From NCBI RefSeq assembly GCF_001458295.1, contig NZ_CYUD01000018.1, positions 1 to 58,388 on the forward strand: a stretch of 58,388 bases of DNA. The letters are read 5' to 3'. This stretch comes from Ruegeria denitrificans. GTDB taxonomy: Bacteria > Pseudomonadota > Alphaproteobacteria > Rhodobacterales > Rhodobacteraceae. The position numbers were made by a program, and so were the translations under genes. Shown here piece after piece: positions 1 through 9,100 of the stretch (the first letter of the stretch is position 1; each line of letters begins with the position of its first letter). The notes under the pieces were generated by a model that saw only the letters and a program-made list of their open reading frames with translations, made no database searches and was not told the origin of the DNA.

Positions 1-40
1 ACTGGGTGAAAAAATCGTCTGTACGATGCGGGGCATTCAC
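1..40 (-). CDS. 5' end of an unidentified gene cut by the window edge
   Basis: On the minus strand a GTG at 40-38 is preceded by an AGGAG ribosome-binding site (54-50) with nine bases between them. It lies 80 bases after the stop of the dehydrogenase gene, on the same strand, so it fits as the next gene of that operon. Only about 13 codons are inside the window (MNAPHRTDDFFTQ), too few to recognise a family. An overlapping ATG at 36-34 in another frame is a weaker alternative because it sits 13 bases from the same ribosome-binding site. By analogy with serine-cycle operons it could be a C1 or C4 enzyme, but nothing in the visible part shows that. Confidence 0.3.
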   Translation of the reverse strand, partial: MNAPHRTDDFFTQ

Positions 41-119
41 GAGGCAAATCTCCTGTGGAAGATGGCCGATGCAGCGGTTGAGGCCGCATCAGCAGTCATT
101 GTTCGGGTTGAGCAGGGTG

Positions 120-1091
120 TCAGATCACCCGGTCGCGCGGTTCGCGGCCCTGGAAAAAGTCACTCAGATTATCAAGAACCCGAAACCCCATCGCCTCGCG
201 CGCCTCGCGCGTCGCGCTGCCCAGATGCGGTAACATCACCAGATTGTCGCATTGCAAGAGGTCCGGACTGATCCGGGGTTCGCCGTCGAACACATCCAGA
301 GCCGCGCCGCCAATCATGTCAAACATCAGCGCCTGTATCAGGGCCCGTTCTTCGATGACTTCACCGCGTGCGGTGTTGATCAGGAAAGCGTTGGGTTTCA
401 TCAGGTCCAGTCGGCGTGAATTGATCAGGTGGCGGTTTGCCGCGCCGCCGGGACAGTGGAGAGATACGAAATCACACTGCGGCAACAGCTCGTCGATTGT
501 GTCGACTTGGGTTGCGTTGCAGTGGGCCAAAACATCGGGTGAAATCTGACTGCGGTTGTAGACAAGAACGTCCATCCCGAACCCGTGATGGGCGCGGCGG
601 GCCATTTCTTGCCCGATGCGTCCGTATCCGACGATGCCCAGTGTTTTGCCGCTAACCTTGGTGCCAACCAAATGCGTGGGGCGCCATCCGGTCCAATGTC
701 CTGCGCGCAATTCACGCTCGCCCTCACCGGCACGGCGCGCCACCATCAGCATAAGGGTCATGGCGATATCGGCGGTGCATTCGGACAAGACATCCGGCGT
801 ATTCGTTACTGTCATGCCCAACTCGCGCGCAGACGGCTCGCAGATATGGCTGTAGCCGACGCCGTAATTGGCAATGATCTTGGTCTGCGCCCCGGGCACA
901 TCCAGCGCCTCGGCGCTGAGTGTGTCGGTGACCGTAGGCAGGACGGCATCATAGGTTTTCAGCGCCTGCCGGATATCAGCCGGGGACATGGGCGTGTCCC
1001 CGGTATTCAGTACGACGTTGTAGTTTTCGGCCAGTTGCGCCTCGACGGCGGCGGGCCAGCGACGGGTGACAAGGACCGAAGGATTGACCAT
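120..1091 (-). CDS. D-2-hydroxyacid dehydrogenase, probable glyoxylate/hydroxypyruvate reductase
   Basis: About 323 residues, the normal length for the NAD(P)-dependent 2-hydroxyacid dehydrogenase family. The Rossmann motif GYGRIG lies near residue 156. The catalytic Arg is in NTARGEV, the Glu in DVFDGEP and the His in LPHLGSAT, so the active-site triad is complete. In the serine cycle this family reduces hydroxypyruvate to glycerate, or glyoxylate to glycolate. The neighbours (aminotransferase and malate-CoA ligase subunits) support that role, but the exact substrate cannot be read from the sequence. The ATG at 1091 is preferred over the GTG one codon upstream. The start overlaps the stop of the preceding gene (TGATG), and a GGAGG sits inside the end of that gene, so the two are translationally coupled. 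Confidence 0.8.
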   Translation of the reverse strand: MVNPSVLVTRRWPAAVEAQLAENYNVVLNTGDTPMSPADIRQALKTYDAVLPTVTDTLSAEALDVPGAQTKIIANYGVGYSHICEPSARELGMTVTNTPDVLSECTADIAMTLMLMVARRAGEGERELRAGHWTGWRPTHLVGTKVSGKTLGIVGYGRIGQEMARRAHHGFGMDVLVYNRSQISPDVLAHCNATQVDTIDELLPQCDFVSLHCPGGAANRHLINSRRLDLMKPNAFLINTARGEVIEERALIQALMFDMIGGAALDVFDGEPRISPDLLQCDNLVMLPHLGSATREAREAMGFRVLDNLSDFFQGREPRDRVI

Positions 1092-1978
1092 CACGCAGCC
1101 TCCATCACACGTGCGATTGTCTCACCAATCACGGCAGGGTTTTCAGCCACGTTCACACCCGCGGCAGACAAGATCTCAACCTTTTCGCTGGCGCTTTCGC
1201 CAAAGGCCGAGATGATCGCCCCGGCGTGACCCATGGTGCGGCCCTTCGGGGCAGTCAGGCCTGCAACATAGGCGACCACCGGTTTGGTGATGTGGTTGCG
1301 GATATACTCCGCAGCCTCGGCTTCTTGCGGGCCGCCGATTTCACCGATCATTACGATGATGTGGGTATCCTCGTCTTCTTCAAACCGTTGCAGGATATCC
1401 TTGAACGAGGACCCGTTGATCGGATCACCACCGATTCCAACACTGGTTGACACGCCGATCCCACGCTCTTTCAGTTGCGCAGCGGCTTCGTAGCCCAGGG
1501 TCCCCGAGCGCCCGATGATGCCCACATGACCGGGCAGATAGATGTGGCCGGGCATGATCCCTAGTAGAGCCTTGCCGGGCGAAATCGTACCCGCGCAATT
1601 TGGCCCGGTCAGAACCATGCGTTTTTCTTTCGGGTAGCGGTACATGTACCGCTTAACCCGGATCATATCCTGCGCCGGGATGCCGTCGGTGATGCAGACA
1701 CAATAGCGGATACCCGCGTCTGCGGCCTCCATGATTGAATCGGCGGCGAAGGGTGGGGGCACGAACACAAGGCTGGCATCCGCGCCGGTTGCCTCGACGG
1801 CTTGCTTGACGGTGTCAAACACCGGCACGCCCTCGACGGTTTCACCGCCTTTACCGGGTACGACGCCGCCGACAACATTGGTCCCATAGCGCAGCATGTC
1901 CTTGGTATGGAACCGGGCCATTCGCCCGGTGATGCCTTGTACGATGACACGCGAGTCACGATCGAGAAGAATGCTCAT
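1091..1978 (-). CDS. mtkB: Malate/succinate-CoA ligase alpha subunit (malate thiokinase, MtkB-like)
   Basis: A SucD-type protein of about 295 residues, with an N-terminal CoA-binding fold (VIVQGITGRMARFHTKDM), the central GPNCAGTISPG segment, and the SGTLGYEAAAQL region. GHAGAIISAFG contains the His expected to be phosphorylated during catalysis. With the beta subunit it forms malyl-CoA or succinyl-CoA from the acid, CoA and ATP. Pairing with serine-glyoxylate-type aminotransferase and hydroxypyruvate reductase genes argues for malate thiokinase rather than the TCA-cycle succinyl-CoA synthetase, which in Rhodobacterales normally lies with sdh/suc genes. The ATG at 1978 shares one base with the stop of the upstream gene (TAATG) and follows GAGGG. 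An in-frame extension upstream would lie inside the previous gene and is unlikely. Confidence 0.75.
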   Translation of the reverse strand: MSILLDRDSRVIVQGITGRMARFHTKDMLRYGTNVVGGVVPGKGGETVEGVPVFDTVKQAVEATGADASLVFVPPPFAADSIMEAADAGIRYCVCITDGIPAQDMIRVKRYMYRYPKEKRMVLTGPNCAGTISPGKALLGIMPGHIYLPGHVGIIGRSGTLGYEAAAQLKERGIGVSTSVGIGGDPINGSSFKDILQRFEEDEDTHIIVMIGEIGGPQEAEAAEYIRNHITKPVVAYVAGLTAPKGRTMGHAGAIISAFGESASEKVEILSAAGVNVAENPAVIGETIARVMEAA

Positions 1979-3174
1979 TACACAGCCCTCATCTTGGTGC
2001 CTTGAGTAAGGTCGTTTTTCCATGCGCCGACCACGCGTTCGGCGGCTTCCATCAGTGTTGTGGCCCGAATGATGGGAAGGCCCGATTTCGCCAGTATTTT
2101 CTGGCCTTCCTCCACGTTCGTTCCCGCAAGACGCACGACAACCGGAAGGTCCAGATCCAGTTCCTTTAGCGCCTGCACAACGCCTTCGGCGACCCAGTCG
2201 CAGCGGTTGATGCCTGCGAAAATGTTGACCAGAATGGCCTGTACGTTGTTGTCCGACAAAACCAGCCGGAACGCCTTGGCCACACGTTCCGGCGAGGCGC
2301 CACCGCCTATATCGAGGAAATTCGCGGGCTCGCCACCGGCCAATTTGATGGTGTCCATCGTGGCCATCGCCAGCCCGGCACCGTTGACGATGCAGCCGAT
2401 ATTGCCGTCCAGCCCCACATAAGACAGCCCACGGTCCGCCGCGCGGCTTTCACGCGGATCTTCCTGGCTTTTGTCCCGAAGTTCTGCGATCTGCGGATGG
2501 CGGAACAACGCGTTGTCGTCAAAGCTCATCTTCGCGTCCAGCGCCAGCACCCGGTCGTCGCCGGTAATGACCAGCGGATTGATTTCAACCATCGTGGCGT
2601 CCAGATCGCTGAAGGCGGCGTAACAGCCTTGCAGCGTGCGCACCATCTGCTGCACCAGCTTCGGCTCAAGACCCAATTGGAACGCAATTTCTCGTGCCTG
2701 GAATTCCTGCAGACCAACCGCAGGCTCAACAATCGACCGGACGATACTATCGGGGCGGTCGGCCGATATATCTTCGATTTCCATACCGCCTTCGGATGAG
2801 GCAACGATCATCACGCGTTGGCTAGACCGATCCAGAACGAACCCAAGATAAATCTCGCGATCAATTGGCACGGCAGATTCGACGTAGACGCGATAGATGC
2901 CTTTGCCTTCAGGACCGGTCTGATGGGTCACCAGCTTGCGTCCGAACAGGTCATCACAGGCCTGATAAATCTCGTTTTCGGTGTTGCACAGCTTGACCCC
3001 TCCGGCCTTGCCGCGCCCGCCTGCGTGGACTTGTGCCTTGACGATCCACTTGTCGCCACCCAACTCACGGGCCCGATAGGCCGCTTGTTCGGGGCTGTAG
3101 GCCAGCGCGCCGGATGGCACGTCGACGCCAAAGTTCGAAAGGATTTCCTTCGCTTGATATTCGTGGATATCCAT
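1978..3174 (-). CDS. mtkA: Malate/succinate-CoA ligase beta subunit (malate thiokinase, MtkA-like)
   Basis: 398 residues, matching SucC-family length. The N-terminal ATP-grasp domain starts [17 protein letters not shown] and carries the [17 protein letters not shown] nucleotide loop. [10 protein letters not shown] and [13 protein letters not shown] hold the metal-binding residues. The C-terminal CoA-ligase domain has [13 protein letters not shown]. It is the ATP-binding partner of the alpha subunit encoded directly downstream. The start is supported by AGGAG eight bases upstream. The gap to the aminotransferase gene is 15 bases, so the four genes are probably one transcript. Malate rather than succinate as substrate is inferred from context only. 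Confidence 0.78.
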   Translation of the reverse strand: MDIHEYQAKEILSNFGVDVPSGALAYSPEQAAYRARELGGDKWIVKAQVHAGGRGKAGGVKLCNTENEIYQACDDLFGRKLVTHQTGPEGKGIYRVYVESAVPIDREIYLGFVLDRSSQRVMIVASSEGGMEIEDISADRPDSIVRSIVEPAVGLQEFQAREIAFQLGLEPKLVQQMVRTLQGCYAAFSDLDATMVEINPLVITGDDRVLALDAKMSFDDNALFRHPQIAELRDKSQEDPRESRAADRGLSYVGLDGNIGCIVNGAGLAMATMDTIKLAGGEPANFLDIGGGASPERVAKAFRLVLSDNNVQAILVNIFAGINRCDWVAEGVVQALKELDLDLPVVVRLAGTNVEEGQKILAKSGLPIIRATTLMEAAERVVGAWKNDLTQGTKMRAV

Positions 3175-3189
3175 TTGATCCGCTCCTGT

Positions 3190-4431
3190 TTATGCAGCGA
3201 TTGAAGTGCCGTAACGGCTGTCCAACAAAGTTTCGATTGCGTCCTGATCAACATCAGCGCCCAACTCGCGCAGCGCTTGGGCAAACAGGCGAACAATCTG
3301 GCTGACAGCCTCACGGTTGAGTTGGTTGAGAATTCCGATGCGCACCTGCACGGGGGCGCTGAGGGTTGGCCAGAGGCCGAACCCCTGCGCCCGGCAGTTC
3401 TGCACCAGCTCCATTTCGCGACCTGCCAGTTCCGGCGGCAGGTTGAGGACTACAAGGCTTGGCATGTCCGAGGTGACCTGACATCCCATCTCGGTTACGG
3501 CGTCCCGCAGCACCTTTTCATGAGTCCGGTATGACATCGACCGCCGTGCCAGACCTTCCTGCAGGGTCAGGCGCAGGGATTCATGAAACGCGGCAACCGC
3601 GTATCCCGAATGGGTCCGATGATAGGTCCCCTTTTCAACGTCCTGTCCGTCGGCAATTCCCCAATGACGCGCCTCGAAAATCGGGTTGTGCACATAGGTG
3701 TAGGCCCCGGTTGTCTTCAAGGTTTCGATATAGGCATCTGTAAAGCTGACCGGCGCATAGGTCAGGGGCAGACAGCACAGACCTTTCTGCGGACACGAGG
3801 CCCAGCCCACGACACCTGGATAGTCATCAATCGAGAAGTCATCGACGCCAAGGGAAGAGACAGCATCAATCAACCCCATTGCGCCGTAGCGTTCGCAGGC
3901 ATCCGAGAAGCCGCGCAGGTCATTGATGCGGCCTGACCCGGTTTCCCAATGCGCCATGAAGACCCATTTGGGTTTGTGCTCGGCCACAGCGGCTGCGACC
4001 ATTTTACCTGTAACAGGCTGGCCATGGGGAATTTGGATCACGGTGACACTGGCCGCCTTGGGGTCCAGCGGATCAGCGGCGTGTTCTTCGGGCGTGGCCG
4101 CTTTGATCCGAAGGGTCAGCGCGTCAATGCCGGAAAAGGTGCCATTGGTGAATGCGACCACTTTGTCGCCAGGCATAACGGCCGAGAACATGGTGTCCAG
4201 CGCGCTCCAGCCGGTGCCAGCGACCGCGAAGGTATAGGTGTTGTCGGTTCCCCAGATATTGCGCAGCATATGCTTGCATTCAATCATACCACGCAGGACG
4301 TCGCCTTGCATGTGATCGGCGACACCCGCATTGGCAAAGGCGTGCAGGACGCGGGCATCGGTATTGCCCGGCCCGGGCCCGGCGGCCAGAGTTTCAGGGA
4401 CCTCAAGCGGGGGAAAAATCTGAAAAGTCAT
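3190..4431 (-). CDS. Class V aminotransferase, serine-glyoxylate/alanine-glyoxylate type
   Basis: 413 residues with the class V fold. The N-terminal LAAGPGPGNTD is the typical glyoxylate aminotransferase opening, AVAGTGWSALDTM forms the phosphate cup, and the PLP lysine is in SCPQKGLCC. Aminotransferases of this family convert glyoxylate to glycine using serine or alanine. Together with the reductase and malate thiokinase genes it would form the glyoxylate-handling part of a serine-cycle route. It is the first gene of the operon, with GAGGG upstream of the ATG. Pyruvate-producing members such as pyridoxamine- or aminoalkylphosphonate-specific enzymes share the fold, so the exact donor is not certain. 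Confidence 0.75.
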   Translation of the reverse strand: MTFQIFPPLEVPETLAAGPGPGNTDARVLHAFANAGVADHMQGDVLRGMIECKHMLRNIWGTDNTYTFAVAGTGWSALDTMFSAVMPGDKVVAFTNGTFSGIDALTLRIKAATPEEHAADPLDPKAASVTVIQIPHGQPVTGKMVAAAVAEHKPKWVFMAHWETGSGRINDLRGFSDACERYGAMGLIDAVSSLGVDDFSIDDYPGVVGWASCPQKGLCCLPLTYAPVSFTDAYIETLKTTGAYTYVHNPIFEARHWGIADGQDVEKGTYHRTHSGYAVAAFHESLRLTLQEGLARRSMSYRTHEKVLRDAVTEMGCQVTSDMPSLVVLNLPPELAGREMELVQNCRAQGFGLWPTLSAPVQVRIGILNQLNREAVSQIVRLFAQALRELGADVDQDAIETLLDSRYGTSIAA

Positions 4432-4563
4432 CGTCTGACACCCTCGGCTGTTGACTGGGCTCTGTGGCCCGTCGTGTTTTGTTGCCGAGTAGAAAACGAT
4501 GGCTTGCCTTGCGGCGCAACGTAACTTACTACTGCTTTAGGATGGCTAAATGTATGGGGAGTT

Positions 4564-4625
4564 TACTACCCATATTGGTAAAAATACCGTAGTATACTGA
4601 ATTTTGCCCTACCTAAAAGGGTAGG
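4564..4625. promoter_or_regulatory. Cluster of inverted repeats between the aminotransferase operon and the LuxR gene
   Basis: In the 220-base divergent intergenic region three nested or adjacent dyads are visible. TACTAC (4564-4569) pairs with GTAGTA (4589-4594). GGTAAAAATACC (4577-4588) is a perfect GGTA/TACC dyad. CCTACC (4608-4613) pairs with GGTAGG (4620-4625). All three carry the same GGTA/TACC or GTAG/CTAC core, which suggests repeated operator sites, possibly for the LuxR-type protein encoded next to them. Binding by that protein is an inference. Confidence 0.4.
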
Positions 4626-4651
4626 AAAGGACGAAAACAAGGTAGAAACAG

Positions 4652-5281
4652 ATGGTTGATACCCCAGGCGCACCGGTTGATGTCATGCTGGCAGACAGCA
4701 ATCCGCTGGTCCTGTCAGCCATGTCCGAAATTTTCGAACGCGACTCGCGATTCTCTCTGATGGCGACATCCTCCACGGCCGAAGGGTTTCTTGGAACTGT
4801 GATGCGGGCTCCTGTTCAGGTCGGTGTGATCGACTGGAATCTGCCAGTGCTCGGGGCGGCCAAGTTAATTGAAGTGCTGCGCGAACAGGCCAACGCCCCG
4901 CGACTTGTGGTTTATGGTGATGCGACCGGTGATATCCCGCGGCTGGCGATGCAGCCCGGGGCCGCAGGGTTTGCAGCCCGGTCCGGCGAGGTCGAGGGCC
5001 TGCTGGAAACCTGCGCCAATTTGGCGGCAGGCAAGATGGTTTTTCCGTTCGTCGACGTTCGGAAGATGCAACAGGACCCGATTCAAACTCTGTCCCGCAA
5101 AGAGCGCGCAATTCTCGAGGCTCTGGCACAAGGAATGTCGAACCGGGACCTGTCGAAAGAGCTTCAGATTTCGACCAACACCGTCAAGTTTCACATGTCG
5201 AACATCTATGAAAAACTCAATGTGAAGAACAGAACACAGGCAATCGCCCAGTTCTACTCGTCACGGATTGCCGGGGAATAA
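4652..5281 (+). CDS. LuxR/NarL-type response regulator with atypical receiver
   Basis: 209 residues. Residues 1-125 resemble a response-regulator receiver: an acidic residue near the start (LADSNPL) and a candidate phospho-acceptor Asp in VGVIDWNLP. The usual Thr/Ser switch residue and the conserved Lys are not evident (VVYGDATG, then GFAARSGEV), so the receiver may be only partly functional. Residues about 140-200 are a clear LuxR helix-turn-helix (LSRKERAILEALAQGMSNR, STNTVKFHMSNIYEKLNV). It is divergent from the aminotransferase/malate-CoA ligase operon and is a good candidate for its regulator. No histidine kinase gene is nearby. Confidence 0.75.
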   Translation: MVDTPGAPVDVMLADSNPLVLSAMSEIFERDSRFSLMATSSTAEGFLGTVMRAPVQVGVIDWNLPVLGAAKLIEVLREQANAPRLVVYGDATGDIPRLAMQPGAAGFAARSGEVEGLLETCANLAAGKMVFPFVDVRKMQQDPIQTLSRKERAILEALAQGMSNRDLSKELQISTNTVKFHMSNIYEKLNVKNRTQAIAQFYSSRIAGE

Positions 5282-5301
5282 GTCGGTTCGGCACGGTCAT
5301 T

Positions 5302-5325
5302 CCCCATGTCGAACTGGTCATGGGG
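5302..5325 (+). terminator. Hairpin after the LuxR-type gene
   Basis: CCCCATG (5302-5308) and CATGGGG (5319-5325) form a perfect 7-bp stem around a 10-base loop, 20 bases after the stop codon. There is no T-tract, so termination is only a suggestion. Confidence 0.3.
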
Positions 5326-5402
5326 CTTGAATGTAGGACAGACAGCGTTGGTCTAGATGGTTGCCGTGATGCGCTCTTAACAATGGATTGAAAGAGGTAG
5401 AG

Positions 5403-5921
5403 TTGCGCTCATTTGTTGCCATACCACTCAACCAAGAGGTGCAGACGGCTTTTCAACCTTTGCAGCGCACGATACCAGTTGGTCGCCCGTTGCCATCTGA
5501 AAACCTGCATCTGACACTGGCTTTTCTGGATGATCAATCGGAACAGGTGTTGCAAGCCCTGGATGATGAGCTTTTGGCGCTTTCTGCAGAGCCATTCGTC
5601 ATCACCTTTACAAGGCTCGAACGCTTTGGGCGTGTTGTCGCGGTTGGGGTAAATGAATGCGAACCACTGCTTGCTCTGCATCGCAAGGTGAAAGCCGCAG
5701 CGCGCCGTGCCGGGATCATGTTGCCCCGACGGCGTTTTCGCCCACATGTGACGATCGCCCGCTTAAAATCCTCTCGGTACGAGACTGCTCAGCCCGTTTC
5801 AGGCCTTTGTCCGGTAACAGCCGTACCAGATATGCAGGTGACCAGCTTGGCCCTGTTTGAATCCATCCTTCGTCCTGAAGGGGCTCGTCATCATGTATTG
5901 GCGCAATACACGCTCAATTAG
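5403..5921 (+). CDS. thpR: RNA 2',3'-cyclic phosphodiesterase (2H phosphoesterase)
   Basis: 172 residues, typical of the LigT/ThpR family. The two HxTx motifs that define the 2H superfamily are present as HLTLAF near residue 43 and HVTIARL near residue 119. They form the active site that opens 2',3'-cyclic phosphates on RNA ends. A TTG at 5403 is preferred as start because AGAGG lies five bases upstream and the protein then begins (M)RSFVAIPL, as is usual for the family. The TTG at 5388 is the alternative. It stands alone between the response regulator and the autotransporter. Confidence 0.75.
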   Translation: MRSFVAIPLNQEVQTAFQPLQRTIPVGRPLPSENLHLTLAFLDDQSEQVLQALDDELLALSAEPFVITFTRLERFGRVVAVGVNECEPLLALHRKVKAAARRAGIMLPRRRFRPHVTIARLKSSRYETAQPVSGLCPVTAVPDMQVTSLALFESILRPEGARHHVLAQYTLN

Positions 5922-6192
5922 TCATCTCTTTCGCCAGCAAGAGTGCGCCACCTATTTCTGTTTTACATCCTGCATACCGCTTTCTCATCCTGAAGATGCG
6001 TCCAAGATGTGGCATTTGCGCAATAGCAGTAACGAAACTGTTAACGAGTGAATTTTAGAAAATTTATCTTCTTTAGCTTCTGCGTATTCTACCCGAAATG
6101 GTGATGGGGATACGTCGAAATACAGGCTTCTGTTTTTCGGAGCAGCATCCGGTTGTCATGTGTTCAGATTGCATCGGTTGCGAGGTTCGAGG

Positions 6193-9100
6193 GTGACAAT
6201 TAAATCAAATCTGCTGCTCACAGTTTCTTTTTGTGTTTTGATTTCAAGCCCTTTGCTTGCTGCACCAACTGCAACTTCCAAAGTTGGCGACACTGTCACC
6301 AATCCGGTAACTGGCCTTGATACCACCGTAAATGCTCTGATTGTCGACCCGGCCTCAACGCCAACAGCGGGAACAACCGCCTTTGTGGAAACTGCTGACG
6401 GATATGTTTTTCTCGTTAAAAGTGCGGGCGATACAATCTACAATTCAGACAATCCTCCGCTTGCATTTAGTATTGTTTCGATAAGTGGCACGACGGCTCA
6501 AATCAGCAATTCAGGAGCGTCCGGCACGTCCAGCCTTTCGACACAACTGACGCTGTCTCAGTACAACACTAATTTCAACAGCTCAGGCACACCGGGCACT
6601 GTAACGCCACCAGTGAATGTTTCGGGACCTAACGGCGTGAATCAGGTCGTTTACGGAAGCAACGGTAGCAACGGGCGCGACGGCGCACTGTTTGTGCCGC
6701 CAAGCTCGGGCGGTGATGGTGATGATGGCCCGACGCAGACACAGTCTCTGTCCAGCGATGTCAACGCCACCAGCAATGTCGGATGGGAAATTGGCAGCGT
6801 CGGCGGCGATGGCGGCAACGGTGGCGATTCGTATCTAAGTTTCTGGGACGGGCGCGACGGTGGCGATGGCGGTAAGGGTGGCACGGTCACCGCGACGCAA
6901 ACCTCAAGCAGCGCAATCCAGACATCGGGCAGCGGCAATGACGGTATTTTTGCGTTCAGCCGCAGCGGCGAGGCCGGCAACGGCGGCAGCGGATTTGCCG
7001 CGCCCGGCGGCGGCACAGGTGGGCATTCGGCTGACGGCGGCAATGTAACAGTCAACCAGAGCGGGTCTATTTCGACGACCGGAGACTCGGCCGACGGCGT
7101 CTATGCACTGAGTGTGTCGAACAATGGCGGCAATGGCGGTTCTCAATGGGGATTGGTCGGGGCGTCTGGGGATGGCGGCTATGGCGGGAGCGGCGGCACG
7201 GTTACCGTCAATACAACATCAAGCGGCAGCATTCTGACGACCGGCGACTACGCTAACGGGATATACGCCCAGTCCATCGGCGGGTCGGGCGGCTCTGCAG
7301 GAACCAGCGGCAACCTTTTGGTGTCATTGATCGGCGGCGCGGATAATGGTGGCAATGGCGGTGCGGTTTCGGTTTCGCATGGTGGAGCAATTGAAACGCA
7401 GGGCGCTTTCGCGCGCGGAATTGTCGCTCAATCCATTGGTGGCGGCGGTGGGTCCGGTGGTACTGCAGGGGGGCTGGTTGCTCTGTCTTTGGGCGGCGTT
7501 GGTTCGAATGGCGGCAGCGGGGATACAGTCAACGTCACGGTCCAGGGCACAGGCACCATTCTGACCTCCGGTACGGGCGCGGATGGGGTGATGGCGCAGT
7601 CCATCGGCGGCAGCGGAGGCACCGGTGCGGATTCCTATGGTCTGGTCGCCATTGGCGGCACCGGCTCTCAAGGCGGTACTGGCGCTGCAGTCAGTGTAAG
7701 TAATTACGGAAGTATTGTAACCGGCGGAGACGGGGCCCGCGGCATCATTGCGCAATCCATTGGCGGCGGCGGCGGTGACGGTGGATCGTCCGGCGGTATG
7801 GTCTCTGTCGGTGGCAACGGCAACGGCGGTGGCAGCGGTTCGACCGTGACCATTGTGAATGACGGCATCATCACCACGACCGGAGATGACGCGATGGGTA
7901 TCCTGGCCCAATCCATCGGCGGCGGCGGCGGTAATGGAGGTTCATCCGGGGCCGTTGGTGCATTTGTGGGGGTTGCCGTTGGTGGTGACGGCGGTTCCGG
8001 GGGCACAGGTGGAGATGTCAACGTCACCCTGTCCGACACAGACAGCAGCCAGCTTTCAGCAATCCGGACCTCGGGTGACCGCTCGGCGGGAGTGTTTGCT
8101 CAATCCGTTGGTGGCGGCGGCGGCAATGGTGGCGGTGCTGTCTCGGTTGCTGTGGGCGCTTTTGGTGCGGCGTCGGTATCGGTCGGCGGATCGGCGGGCA
8201 ATGGCGGTGATGGCGGCGACGTAACATTGAACGGCAGCGGTTCGGCATCGGTGGAAACTAGTGGCGACGATTCCATTGGCGTTATGCTGCAATCGGTTGG
8301 TGGCGGCGGCGGCAACGGTGGTTATGCTGTTTCGGTCGCGGTGTCCGGCGGACCGGTGTCCGGCTCGTTGGCCGTTGGCGTTGGCGGTGATGGCGGAGCG
8401 GGTGGCAAAGGGGGCGACGTTACGGTCGGCCAGTTCGATGGCAGCGGCGCCGCTACAGTCGCAGGGTTCGAAGGCACGGTTGTCACGACCGGAAACCGCT
8501 CGACCGGGATGCTTTTCCAATCCGTCGGCGGCGGCGGCGGTAATGGCGGCCTGGCGGTTGCTGCAACCGGGGGTGCTTCGGCGCTGTTTTCCGGCAATGT
8601 TTCGGTCGGGATCGGTGGACAGGCGGGTAGCGCCGGCGACGGCGGAACCGTGCAGGTCTATACCAATGCTGATGTGACCACGACAGGCACGAATTCCAGC
8701 GCGATCATTGCGCAATCAGTTGGCGGCGGTGGCGGCAACGGCGGCGGCAGTATCGCTGCAGGTGTCAGTGCAAGCGGGGTCGCTGCAGTTGGGATCAATG
8801 TAGGCGTCGGCGGAGACGGGGGTGGCGCGGGAATCGGGGGCGATGTCACTCTGGTTGCAGGCGGCAATTCGATTGAGACCAGCGGTGCGTTCTCCAGTGG
8901 CGTTGTCGCGCAGTCTGTCGGCGGTGGCGGTGGCAATGGAGGTTACAGCATCGGTGCCAGCGCCGATATCGGCGGCGCGGCAGCAGGTTCTGTCAGCGTG
9001 GGTCTTGGCGGTAAATCCGGCGGCGGCGGGGCTGGAGGAACCGTTACTGCTCAGGTTGACGCAGACGTCACGACACGCGGAGACGATTCCGGAGCTGTCG

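Noticed and set aside
26..271. Plus-strand open frame at the left edge that might be the 3' end of a gene.
   Set aside because: It runs well into the dehydrogenase gene on the other strand and its second half is Arg/Pro-rich shadow text. The minus-strand GTG with a good ribosome-binding site is a better reading.
5857..6051. Small plus-strand frame (64 codons) before the autotransporter.
   Set aside because: It overlaps the end of the phosphodiesterase gene, has no ribosome-binding site and no recognisable feature.
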